64,000 nt of DNA from Entonaema liquescens (Eukaryota; Ascomycota; Sordariomycetes; Xylariales; Xylariaceae), in the NCBI GenBank assembly GCA_902805475.1, contig CADCSX010000023.1, positions 1,426,001-1,490,000 on the forward strand, in the 5' to 3' direction. The notes beneath the pieces are model-generated. The model did not search any database and was not told the DNA's origin. It was given only the letters and a program-made list of their open reading frames with translations. How positions within the stretch are numbered: position 1 is the stretch's first letter; each line of letters begins with the position of its first letter. Shown piece after piece: positions 35,307 through 46,559 of the stretch. The position numbers and the translations under genes are program-made.

Positions 35307-36496
35307 ATGTCTGAAAGGCGAACCAGGCGGCAGGCCGCTTTGGCAGCAGCGGCAGCATCCACAGCCGGCGATACCGACGACACTCTTACCAACACTAACC
35401 AGCACGAAGCCAGTGTGAATGGCAACAGCGACACTAGTAATATCAATAAAGTCGATATCAATGGTAACGGCAACACCATTACATCATTAGATTCTAAGGT
35501 CGACAGCCCTCCGAGGGAAAATATATTCCTATTTTGGCCTAATATTATAGGTATGCACCTGCTACGTCCATACAACACTGCAGCTTGACTGGACAGCCTC
35601 GTGGCGCTTTATTTACTATCTGCTGGTATCATACCTTGTACTAACCCGGGCATTTCATAATCTTAGGCTATTCTCGTATCGTCCTAGCTATCGCATCTCT
35701 CTACTACATGCCCCTTCATCCGCGGACATGTTCCATACTTTATAGTATCTCGTGCCTCCTCGATGCCCTCGATGGCTACGCGGCCCGCTATTTTCAGCAG
35801 TCGACCAAATTTGGTGCCGTTCTAGACATGGTGACCGACCGATGCACTACCTCATGCTTACTCGTCTTCCTATCCTCTGCCTTCCCACGATGGGCAATCG
35901 TATTCCAGGGGTTGATTTCGATCGACTTCGCAAGTCATTATATGCATATGTACGCCACATTGGCTATGGGTGGTTCAGAGACCAGTCACAAGAATGTAGA
36001 CAAGTCACGAAGTTGGCTGTTGAATCTTTACTACACCAACAAGGTCGGTTTCTGCTATTGTCTGAATATCTATCTTGTGTTGTAACTAACCAGTTTTTAG
36101 ACTGTTCTCTTCGTTTGCTGTGCCCTTAACGAAATCTTCTTCATCGCCTTGTATCTGCTATCTTTCTCCTCGCCACTTTTGTCGCCCCAGCTTCTCGAAC
36201 CCCTTGGCGAGTCAAAAGCCGCCGCCATTCAAACCGGAGCACAAGTTAACAGTTCGGTCCTTCGCCAACTGTTCACCAACCCTTATAGCGCTGGTGCCCT
36301 AGAGATGGCCCGCGCAAACAAGATGGATTCTACTTTCCCTTGGATTCTCGCTGGTGTTAGCGCCCCGATCATGGCATTAAAGCAATTCCTTAATATCCTT
36401 CAGCTCGTCAAGGCGAGCAGGTGGTTAGGCGAAGGCGACGTCCAATCTAGAAGAGCGGCTGGTCTGCCGAAACGGAAGAGCGAGAAACGTGCCTAA
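35307..36496 (+). CDS. pis1: CDP-diacylglycerol-inositol 3-phosphatidyltransferase (PI synthase)
   Basis: Exons 35307-35550, 35667-36043 and 36101-36496 join in phase to 338 residues. The CDP-alcohol phosphotransferase signature D-x2-D-G-x2-A-R-x8-G-x3-D-x3-D is complete (DALDGYAARY, then GAVLDMVTD); it binds the metal and CDP moiety. Several hydrophobic helices surround it, and the protein ends in a basic tail (KRKSEKRA). It makes phosphatidylinositol from CDP-diacylglycerol and inositol in the ER membrane. The N-terminal ~75 residues are Asn/Asp/Ser/Ala-rich and likely disordered, longer than in yeast Pis1 (220 aa). The start context CCACCATG is good. Confidence 0.95.
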
Positions 36497-38562
36497 GAGC
36501 AGCAGATATGCTTCTTGGGCAAGGGGTTAGCAACCATCTACTAGGAGAATGTTGCGTGCAGATCAGCATAAGCCTGAACGCGGTGAAGCCATGGAGGGTG
36601 GCGTGTACGAAGAGTACTATTTCATTAAAGGAGCGTTAGGCATCAGGGAGCCGGCATGGCTCTTACTCAACGGTTGCATAGGATCGGACATGGAAAGCAT
36701 GGATAGGGATCTGACTTGATAACCGGGTGTGTTCTTCGCAAGTCGATTAAGGGAGGGGGCTAAACAGGGTAAAGGAGGTGCATGTCCCAAGGACACCAAA
36801 GGGGTTCGTCTTCATTGTAAATATGTAATCCTAATAATGAGTTTTGCCAAACTCAGGTGTGTGATATAGAGGGACAATCGATAGGTGCAACATTTTGGAC
36901 CTGTCGTTTTTACGACGAACAATATATAGAAGGGAGTCAATCTTGTACCGCGCTATGATGCCTGTTCTGTTTCACATTGATAGCTATTAGAGGTATATTT
37001 ATTAACGACAGCTTGCTTGCATTAGCACCACGAGCTAAGTGACACTGCTTATCAAGGATGATACATGTATTTAATAATGATTTGTCTAAATTAAGTAGTT
37101 AGCCTTGCTGATTATACGGTTTTATGAAACATCATCTTAACTGTATACCATTCATAAGGATTAGACGGTAACACGCAGATTAATACGTGAATAGCCGCAC
37201 TATGTAGTTCCAAGATTACTATGCATACATCGAATGTATAGGGCTGCGTGGATAATGTTCCAAATGGCCAACTCTCGAACCTTTTCTCCCCACTACTTTT
37301 TTTTCCGCGGTCAACTAGAAAGAGGAAGAAAAAGAAAAAAGCATATGGAAAATGGGACCACCTCCGTTATTCAGTAATTTTTAGCGATTGGGCTGAATTT
37401 AGCTTGCATCTGTGTCTCAGGAGGGCAAAAGCAAAGATCTATCTCGACCACACACGATCGAGACGGCATAGAATTTTGTCTTAGAAGAGGCGGGAGGCTG
37501 AAGAGTCTTTGACTTAACCCCACACCACCTATACCTTAGGTATGCTATGTATAATCCGGTATTTGGGATGGTGGTATAGACATGGCCTATAGACTTGTCT
37601 TCCGAGGAGATGTGATTCTTCAAACTACATATCCCTTGTGGTATAATTCACTAGACCAGGATGAAGAAGATTAGAACAAACTGTCATACATTAGGTTAGA
37701 ATATATGTGGCCATGGACAATTCTAATATCAACTCAATGTATCTATAGTTAGGAAAGGATGGCAACGTTGTCCATACCAAATCAAAAACCACGAAGCAAG
37801 AGTCTTTACATGTGAGCCAGGTACCCAGCGAAGCGCATCACAAGTACACATACTCCCCTCCATCTAATACGGACTATCTCAACAGCTTCCCCATCAACTA
37901 CACCGCCGGTGGCGTACCGCTCTACATATCTATAATAAAGCCGGGCAACAGCTCTCGAAGCCACACGGTCACCAATCTAACTATCCAACCCATCTTGCCT
38001 GCCGGTGAAGTTTGATCGACATAGCTAACCTGCAATACCGCATCCCCGGTGACCCTCAGGAACGCCCATACGGCTAACCATGCGCCTCCTGCAGGCTAGC
38101 AGGCTTAACGTTGGGCCTAGGGCTAGGAATCCCGAGTGCTGCAAAGGCAGGTGGTACGGATCACATCAAATGACCTCCCAATGGCTCGTCCTGCATGCAA
38201 ACAGGGCCGATACCCACGGGAAAGGGATCAAGGGGGGCAGTAGCTGTCTTAGCCCTAACCGGGTTTTCTGTCGATCTTGGCAACGTCATTGCTTGTCATA
38301 GGAGCTTGGTTCAATTAGAGGAAGGGAATCAATTGCTCAACAACAAATATGGAGTTAATATGTGTGGTCTGTCTATGTAGGCGTAAGGGCTGTTCTTGTT
38401 AAGTATATGTTGGAGAATGTGGCGTCGAGATCATCAATGCTTCCGCATATGCACCTGGCCGAGGACAGTATACGACATTGGGCACACACATTTCATGTAA
38501 TACTTCACGTAAGTAACTAACAATTCTAGCTACAAGCCGTACCGCTACTATCTACTCTACAC
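36497..38562. other. Spacer between PIS1 and the P450 gene
   Basis: 2.07 kb between two converging 3' ends. Two plus-strand frames at 37812-38015 and 38080-38380 look coding in places (NSFPINYTAGGVPLYISIIK) but are broken by stops and have no clear family. They may be a decayed gene. Confidence 0.3.
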
Positions 38563-40253
38563 TCAGTGTACCGGAGTTAGCCTTACCATCAGGGGAGGTT
38601 TATGCCAGGCGATATAGTTCTTCTGATTATGAAGCCAGTTTCTGCACTCGGGTATCAATTCGATATCGAAATTGTAAATGAGCTTAGCCAGGATGACTCG
38701 GGTCTCCATGCGTCCCATTGTGAGCCCGAGGCAGTTCAATGGCCCGGAGCTAAACGGCTATGGAGGGTCAGCATTTACTTGATTCAAGACTGAATGCATA
38801 TTGCATTCAAGCCACAATGATGTGAGACGAGAAGAGGAATAGGGGGGATGCCCGAGCGTACCTGGAAAACTTCTCTCGTATCCTTGGCATATCTTTCATC
38901 ACCTAACCAACGTTCAGGGACGAATTTCTCCGCATCTTTGAAATATCTCTCCAGACGGCCAATAGCGTGATTATGGATACCAATAATAGTGCCTTCAGGT
39001 ACGAAATATCCATCTACGGTGATGCCGCCAGATGACGCCTGCCGGGGGTGAAACGATGTCGCGACGGGAGGCCAGACACGCATAGACTCGTCGATCGCAG
39101 CTACAAGATACGCTAAAGAAACCACGGAAGCGGCTGTAATATCCTGCTCCGATTTGAACGTAGACCGGATCTCACGCTTGGCTTGGTCCATAGCCTCTGG
39201 GTGGGTGAGGAGAAGGAAAAGTGTAGTGGCAGAGGCCGTTGCTACCGTCTCCGACCCAGCCGTTACAAGCATCTGTGCATTTGCATACATCTGCTCCTTT
39301 GTGAGTACTTCTCCGGCTTTGCTTTCGCTGGTAACAAACGACATATAATCCGGATGATCTGTTTTCTCAGTAGCCATCCTCTTGTCCACCAACTCTAGAG
39401 TGGTCCTAAGATGATAGTCTTGTGCGTCAGCGAAGCTTTTTGGAATGAAGAACTTTTGCCAAACCCATAGTGCCCAAGGCGATATGTCGTTGAGAGCGTG
39501 CGTATAAACCCCCGATGTGAAGTATGCCATACTAATTTTGATCCAAGGATGGTATTGCTCTTTCTCGATGCATTTGAAAACATCCTCGCCGAATACCAGG
39601 TCCCCTTGGATATCAAACGTTGCCCACATGGTATACTTTTCAATGTCCACAGGCTTCCCTCCGACGGCGGCATCGCGTAGCTTATTGATCATGGCGTTGA
39701 TGTATCCCATCACGAGGGGTTCTTGTTCCCGCGATGCCTTTTCAGAGAAAGCAGGGTTAAGCTGACGACGTATTTGAGCGTGCTCTTGTACCCCAGCTTG
39801 GAACATGCCCACAGCACCGAACTTCTCTTTCAGCGGCGCAGCCCGCGCATCGCGGGTCAAGGGACCTCCTTTACCATAGCGAGGACCATATAAGTCTTTG
39901 AAAGATGTCGGACCGGCACAAGATACCTCGTCGGGGCCAACACGTACGATAGGGCCATACTTTTCATGTAGCTCGGCAAAGCTGTAGGGGAGTTTACCAC
40001 GCGCTCGGGACCAGCTTATAGGAAGAGATGAGATAGCATAGAGCTTTGGGCCTGGTATGGGGGCTAGCGGGTGAGCGAAGACATTATAAACAGCCTTGGT
40101 AATTCCCAGTGCGAGGGACTTGTACAAAGTTCAGTAAACACAAATTCAGGAAAATACCTCGATCAGTCTTACCAATAAAACTAAAAAGACCAAAAGCTCC
40201 CCAAAGGAGGCTCTTAGAAAAGGTTCCACGAGCGCAGTATATCCTGCAGACAT
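38563..40253 (-). CDS. Microsomal cytochrome P450 monooxygenase
   Basis: Three exons (40253-40173, 40118-38862, 38757-38563) join in phase to 510 residues. Exon 1 plus the start of exon 2 supply the N-terminal membrane anchor (LLVFLVLLSLALGITKAVYN), followed by the Pro-rich hinge PLAPIPGPK. P450 signatures: I-helix AGSET (314-318), K-helix ESMR (371-374, an ExxR), FVPERWLGD, and the heme loop PFSSGPLNCLG with Cys455, encoded by the last exon. The pattern resembles the fungal CYP65-type oxygenases (isotrichodermin hydroxylase-like), but the substrate cannot be told. No polyketide, terpene or peptide synthase lies nearby, so it does not sit in a visible biosynthetic cluster. Electrons would come from NADPH-P450 reductase at the ER. 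Confidence 0.93.
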
Positions 40254-41421
40254 TTTAACTTAGTGTTTGATATTGGTACCGAAGTTCGACGACGTACGCG
40301 AGCTTTACATTCTCTCACGCTTTAGAATACCAACTTCATATATACCAGGTACTACCCGTCGTCTTTCGTTTCATTTATCCCAGCTGTCCGAGAACAAACC
40401 CCGAGAGCGGGGAGCTACTTGCGTCACATCATACTCGATCTAGAAACGGATGAGTGAGTGATAGATATATTGATAGCTTACGTCTTACAGTAGGGTAGTG
40501 ATGGCAACCGGCTATAATATAAACTATCCAGTCATTTTGACTGATCAGTTCTGGCGATACCAGAACTTAAATGACACAAGCTTTGATTATGGATGGATGG
40601 ATGGAAAGATAACGGTGGTTGACGAGAACCGGCAAAGCAACTCCTTGGCCGCTCAACCGTGGCGGATATCGGTTGTGTAAACCGTTATGGCATAGCTGCT
40701 GAAGATTACCAATAATAGACATACGACCTCCTTTTTGGAGCCCTCTTATATAAGATCGGGGAACTCGGAGATTACTCTAGCCATTATATCATATTCGATG
40801 AGGCCAGACTCAAGCTACATAAGAGCGACGAGGAATGGCCAAGATAGTACGAACCCGGTAGTTCTTGAGCAATGTATTTCGAATGATCTCATTGGTCATC
40901 TCCAAGATGCTTCTATGCGAACTCTTGGAGTAATCTGATTTTCTATCTAGATATGGCTAGTTAAGATTTGATGAGAATGCGATAAGCCAAGTACATTTAA
41001 AAGTGATTATGATTTACACACTTTCGGTATCTCGGTTGAAGTCGGCGTTTGATGCGGCTTACGGTGATGGAAGAGCATTTCTCCACTGGGCTGCATTAGG
41101 TATGGAACACACCTAACCAATAAAAGATTAGCGGATTTACCCCACTACCCGGGAAAGCTGAACGTCAATTCAATTCAATTTCCAGCAAAAGGACACAGCT
41201 ACTATGTAGTATGTACATGCTATTAACCCCACATATCTACAAATCTACAAAATTCAAGGTTCAATATCACAAATCTGATAAAGAATCTAATCTGTAACGA
41301 TAGACAGAATCCAACAAACAAGCAACATATAACACAACCTAAAAATATTATTTAATATTCCCAATCAACCAACAATCAAGTACTTTGGATAGTCACCACC
41401 GCACATCAACCACCATCCACC
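40254..41421. other. Divergent spacer between the P450 and SRP19 genes
   Basis: 1.17 kb holding two divergent promoters. Contains a short GGAT/ATGG repeat near 40592. No RNA gene or repeat family seen. Confidence 0.35.
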
Positions 41422-42313
41422 ATGTCACATCCCCGAGTAGAAGAAGTATCCGACAGCGACCTCTCAGACCCTAGCGAGGGCGACATCGAAGACTTCCTCG
41501 AATCCGACATCTTACGACAAAAAGCCCCCGCGACCACCACTACCACCTCCTCATCCTCCTCCCATCCTCCCGCGTCCTTCCCCGGCGGCCCCTCCCTCCA
41601 ACACCCATCCTCCGGCCCCCAAGCCCAACAAGTCCAAGCCAGCGACATAAAAGACTACCAGATGCTGTACCCGGTGTACTTCGACCTGACACGGTCCCGC
41701 GCGGAAGGCCGTCGCGTATCCAAAACGCTCGCGGTGAAGAACCCGCTCGCGCGGAAATCGCCGCGGCGTGCGCGGCGCTGCGTCTGAGCCCCGTCTTCGA
41801 GGCGCACCGGATCCATCCCAAGGACTGGGCGAACCCGGGCGCGTGCGCGTGAAGCTCGCCAAAACAACAACAACAACAATAAGTCTGGGGCAGGGGTAGG
41901 GGCGTTAAGAATAAACACCACCTGTACATCCTGGTCGCGCAACACCTGCAGGCGCACCCGACCACGGACCAGAGCGACGCGCTGCGCCGGGTCCGCGTGC
42001 CGGGGCTCGGGGCGCCGGGCGACGACGAGGCGTGGCCGCGGCCGGCGGTGCCGAGGGGCTGGAAGATGGGGGAGTTGTTGCCGGCGTATAGTGCGGCGAT
42101 GACGGGCGGTGGGGTTAGCGAGAATGCGTTCAAGGATATGATGCGTGAGATGCAGGGTGGCGGTGGTGGAGGGGGCGGGGGCCCGGCTGATATGATGAGT
42201 ATGCTGGGGCAGGGACTAGGAGGATTTGGGGGCCGGGAGGCGCGGGGCCGAGTGGGAGTGAGTCGGGTGGAGGAGGTGGGAAGAAGGGTAAGAAAGGGAA
42301 GGGGAAAGCATGA
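41422..42313 (+). CDS. srp19: Signal recognition particle subunit SRP19 (Sec65), frame broken five times
   Basis: Starts at an ATG with an acidic, Ser-rich N terminus (SDSDLSDPSEGDIEDFLESD), then the SRP19 core YPVYFDLTRSRAEGRRVSKT, LAVKNPLAR, HPKDWANPG, KNKHHLYILVAQHLQ, PRPAVPRGWKMGELLP and MTGGGVSENAFKDMM, ending in a Gly/Lys-rich tail. These pieces lie in different frames. Restoring one base in each of five runs, near 41753 (G), 41837 (G), 41861 (A), 41899 (G) and 42228 (G), makes a continuous SRP19 of normal layout. SRP19 binds SRP RNA and helps SRP54 assemble, for secretory protein targeting. The gene is very GC-rich. Because every lesion is a one-base loss in a run, I read it as a real gene with sequence errors; a pseudogene is the alternative. 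Confidence 0.75.
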
Positions 42314-42698
42314 GTGAACTCGTAGAGTTTTGAGGGACGAATCTATGGGTATGATGAGATGAGAGATATTATACTCTTTGAGTTAGAATAGGGGAGAACT
42401 ACATCATCGGGGAGTATAAGTAGACTCCCAATATCATGAAATACACTATGCCCTTTAATGAGCTAACTCATCTCTAATCTTCGCTTGTTTGGTGAGCGGA
42501 ATCGTAGCTTTATTCCTAGGCTCTTTAGTTAGAATCCTAGCTTCGTTTACAGTTGCATGCCATTATAACAAGAGCCTTAATTGTAATTCCTACACCCTGA
42601 CTTGACTCAAATGCATTCGATAGCTTGGGTAAATATATACATTAACTAGGTACGCATTGAAAAGCGATTTATTCCTTCCCCTTAACTGAATCGCTTAT
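42314..42698. other. Convergent spacer between SRP19 and allantoicase
   Basis: 385 bases between two 3' ends; AT-rich, no structure noticed. Confidence 0.4.
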
Positions 42699-43840
42699 TC
42701 AGACAGCCCTCTTAGCTAACACTCGTAACCGCTTTACGCCTCCGTCAGGAATAATAGTAAGTTTGACATGCGTAAAGCGTTTATCTTTAATCCCACTATC
42801 AAAGCTATGCTCCTGATCAGGTCCACACCTACTCGGCTCGAGAACCTCCGTCCAACCCTCAGCATCCGCCGCAGGCTCCCCGGCCCCTTTCCACTCTATA
42901 GCGTCGATCTTCGTCTTCTGCGGGAAGTTTCCTCGGAAGAAAGCCGTGTCCACGACGAAACTCTGGATGAGAGCCGGGGCGCCCAGACGGATAATAGCCC
43001 AGTCGACATGCCCCTTGGTCCTGGAGCGCGCGGTCTCCCACCCGTCGCCCATGTCCTTGCCCCGGCCCGGCAGGATGAGGTTGTCCTTGGTGCCGAAGTG
43101 CTGGTCGCTGCACGACACGGCCACACCGCCGTTCTGCGCGGCGGCCAGGTCGAAAATCGCATCGACGTCGTCGGGGAAGACGGGCACGGCGTGGCCGAAC
43201 AGGCGGAATCGCGCAATGCCGCCGTCGGGATACATGTTCAGCCTGACGTGGGTGTACTGCTTCGAGGTGGGGTCATCCAGCTTCCAGGCGAATCTCTGCG
43301 AGGGGCCGCATTCCTGGATACCCAGGATGGTTTCCCACTTGCCCCTTCCCCTTTCCACGAGAGCACCGCGTCGTCGTCTGTGGAAAAACAGCCTTCGACG
43401 GAGATGGCGGGCGCGTGGTTGCCGTTGAAGAAGGCGGTGTCAACTTCGACTCCTTCTACGGTCCCGGACGCGACGCCGAGCCGTATGACGACCCAGTCGA
43501 AGGGCTCGGGATTGTGTCTTCTCGTCTCCCAGCCGTCGTACCAGGCGCCCGTGTAAACCATCTTACCGGGTTGCCTGATAGGAGGCGTGGGTGTAAGTAA
43601 GTTGATGGCATCGGCGAACCATTGGTCCGAGAAGCCTAGGACCTTTCCACCCAGTGTTCCAGAGATTAAGTCTGATGAGATGAGAATTAGTCCCTATGAG
43701 TTCACATTCAAAATGATTACCACTACACGTGTTCAAGTTCACATACCGATGCTGGTAGATCGGAAAGTCTTATCGATCTCATCCGAGGGGATAGACGTAG
43801 CCTTGACGGCGTCTAGCTTATACTCGATATCTTCAGCCAT
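42699..43840 (-). CDS. alc: Allantoicase, one frame break
   Basis: Exon 1 (43840-43747) and exon 2 (43671-42699) join across a 75-nt intron. The protein consists of two repeated jelly-roll (allantoicase) domains: the first has GFSDQWFADAINLL, YDGWETRRH, FDWVVIRLG and VEVDTAFFNGNHAP; the second repeats them as SCSDQHFGTKDNLI, GDGWETARS, VDWAIIRLG and FVVDTAFFRGNFPQ. It splits allantoate into ureidoglycolate and urea, in purine (uric acid) breakdown for nitrogen. The frame shifts near 43342-43345, where one G (on the coding strand, in a run of four) seems to be missing: restoring it gives WKGEGGKWETILGIQECG. No intron fits there. The residues before and after the break are normal, so a sequence error is likely. 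Confidence 0.88.
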
Positions 43841-45022
43841 TTTTATTTTACCCTAGTCGTAATTTCTGCTACATAAAGTGGCGTTCCTTAACGGAAAGGC
43901 TTCAAGAATTTGACATAAAAAGCAAAATAGATTTTACATTGCCTTTCCTTATCCTGAAAGACAAACCCGTTATGAGGAGTAACTTCCCCCATTCCGACCT
44001 CGAAGTCATCAAGCGCTAATCTAGTGGGGTCGTGCTCCGGAATACGGCCACGGGCGATAGATGTGATGTTAGCAGGTTAGTAAATTGTATGTGTACCTAA
44101 GTATTAGATATATTAAACCCGGACGAGAAACGCTGCGGTTTCCCGACCAATTGTATAAGTGGACGGGGTTTACACTTAAGGTATGAGATTAGCGGCCTAT
44201 GACATGTGTAATATCATTTACATGTACTTAGTTGGTATTAGGTGGTATACCTACCTACCTTTATGTATATCAGTAATGTACAGGTTAAGTACCTATCAGC
44301 CCCGCATGACCCTTTTCTTGTTTGTCTTTAGTCAGGTAGTAAGTAGCCTTTTGTATAATCCAATAATATGTGGGTTTCCATTTGCAGATTCAACGATCTA
44401 TAATTCCCGATCCAACTTCCTACAAATTGCACTCACATCCTACCTCACCATTCCCCTCAATATTTGATCAATTATGAAATATACTCCGGTGTTAAGCGGT
44501 CTGCACTACGTAATACGGTATATGTCTACCTAATGTACAATAGACCTTCCCGAACCAGGGGTCATCTGTGTAACTCCCCCGCACTAGCTTAGGCGTGTAC
44601 ATACGTAGTCCGCTCTACAATACAGCAACTGCTTGGGAATCGCAGGGTTCTGATAGGTCGAAGCTTCCCTTCAGCAGCAGCCCGTCATGTCCGCTGTCGA
44701 TGATGAGCTCGATCCTTTTAGGAACCAGCCATCTTATCGCTCCGGCGGAGTTTCCAATTCTTTAAAAAGACATGAAACAAGTTGCTCATAAAATAATATT
44801 GGAGAAGTTTCTTTTTCCATCTCTAACTAATACATACCATCATCAAATCTAGGTACTTAATTCGACTTTCTCTACGTCACCTCCAACCGCTTTTCGAATA
44901 CCTCCCGATTTTTAGAGATATACTGTACCTAACAAAACACACTACATAAACCCCCTGGCAGCGCGGTAGATCCGTTAAAGGCAAACACTACCCAGCCATA
45001 GGCATAATTAAAAATAGCCAGA
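43841..45022. other. Divergent spacer between allantoicase and cytochrome b561
   Basis: 1.18 kb containing two divergent promoters. No GATA-rich cluster beyond chance, no repeat, no RNA gene seen. Confidence 0.35.
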
Positions 45023-45997
45023 ATGGCCTCGGCGACGGGAATACCCCAACATCCCCCGGTTGATTCGGACAACGACGGACAACAAGGTGATCTAGAACCT
45101 CTGCTCGGCCACCCGGGGGATGCTTCTCAAAGGGATAATGCTCCCATAGTCAAAAACCTCGTCATCGGTACGGTCTTTCTTTTTTCTTTTTCTTCTCTCT
45201 TATTAATATAGATTTGTTATATTCTTCAAGTTCCCCCAGCTTCGCCTTAAATACATATAGGTAGTAGTACTACCAACCCAGGTGTATATATACTTGCTAC
45301 CTACTTAACACATATCACATATTACTATATCTATTCACTACCATCATCGCCACCATCACTACATTTCTTTACCATGCCAAAACTCATACAGTCCTCAGGC
45401 ACCGGCGTCCTCGCCGAGGCAGGCGGCATCCTCCTCGTAGCCTCAGTCTGGGCCGCGGTATTCCTCAACGGGCCACTGATCCTCTTCTCGGTGCACCCGC
45501 TCGCGCAATCGCTCGGCCTCCTCGTCCTCATCCAGTCGATCCTCGTCCTGCAGCCCACCCACACCGGCTCCCAAAAGCAGGTCGGCCAGAAGATCCACGC
45601 CGGCCTGAACTTCCTCGGCATCGTGACCTTCGCCGTCGGCGTCATCAGCATCGAGGTCAACAAGTTCAAGAATAACGGCGCCCACTTCCACTCTGTCCAC
45701 GGCTATTTGGGCGTCATTGCCTCGCTCTGGCTCCTTGTGCAGTATTTGGTGGGGTTTACGATGTTTGCTACCCCGAAGCTGTACGGCGGCGAAGCTAAGG
45801 CTAAGAGTATCTGGAAATACCACCGCTCGAGCGGCTATGTTCTTCTGTTGTTCCTCGCGGCCACTGTCATTAGCGCGACGCAGACTGACTACAACCTGAA
45901 CGTCCTGGGGCTGAAGTTGTGGGCTACGATACTTATCTCGGTGCTGATTGTTCTTGGGGTCTTCCCTCGGATTAGAAAACAGAAGCTCGGGTTTTAA
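45023..45997 (+). CDS. Cytochrome b561-type transmembrane electron carrier
   Basis: Exons 45023-45167 and 45399-45997 join in phase across a 231-nt intron to 247 residues. After a polar N terminus (~45 residues) come six hydrophobic helices. Four conserved His residues sit on successive helices in the b561 pattern: FSVHPLAQ, GQKIHAGLNF, FHSVHGYLG and WKYHRSSGY, expected to bind two b hemes. Such proteins move electrons across a membrane (vacuole or endosome in animals and plants, often ascorbate-driven; the donor in fungi is unclear), for example to reduce ferric iron. No DOMON domain is fused. The protein ends in a short basic tail (RIRKQKLGF). Confidence 0.9.
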
Positions 45998-46559
45998 AAC
46001 AATGGTACTTCTTGTGGAGGTTACGTGAAAGGAGAATTTCTCTGGACGACATGTGGCGCGTGACAGAAAAAAACCCTGTTATGGTGTATGCCTTCGGAAG
46101 ACTTACTGGGCATATTTGAACAGTTGTGTCCGTTTTTGGATTCCCTTCTATATCTTCTCTGCGGTGCTTGGCTACGGCGTCAAATCGCTGGCTCGGTTGA
46201 CTTGGAGCGTTCATCCCGGCGGAATCATAGGCAATTTTGATTTGGTTTAGATATAACCATAGTGGGCATATGAAAAAGCATAGCTTGACACGAGCAGATA
46301 GCTTACGTCGAGGTTAGGAAGGCCAGAGTAGTAATGATAAATGATACAATGTCCCATCTAGTTCCAGATCACTACTTATCACAAAAATATCGTGAAGCAG
46401 TGTTTAGGGCCAAACTAATCTTGTTGTGATAGCTTTTATTTCCCTAGGTTAAATTATTGAAGACAAAAGATACCAATTTCTACATAAACCAGACCAACCA
46501 ACCCACACTATTTGTTACCTAGTATTATCGCCTTACCATCTTGCCGCCTTGCCCCCTAA
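45998..46559. other. Convergent spacer between b561 and M13 peptidase
   Basis: 562 bases between two 3' ends, with one short open frame (46053-46250) that shows no family features. Confidence 0.4.

Noticed and set aside
40712..40722. ACATACGACC, the first ten bases of fungal 5S rRNA
   Set aside because: The match stops after ten bases; the internal promoter and remaining 5S sequence are absent.
41422..42313. Calling SRP19 a pseudogene
   Set aside because: All lesions are one-base losses in runs and the same lesion type occurs in two unrelated nearby genes, so sequence error is the simpler reading.
38563..43840. Secondary-metabolite cluster around the P450
   Set aside because: Neighbours are PIS1, SRP19 and allantoicase; no backbone synthase, transporter or dedicated regulator adjoins it.
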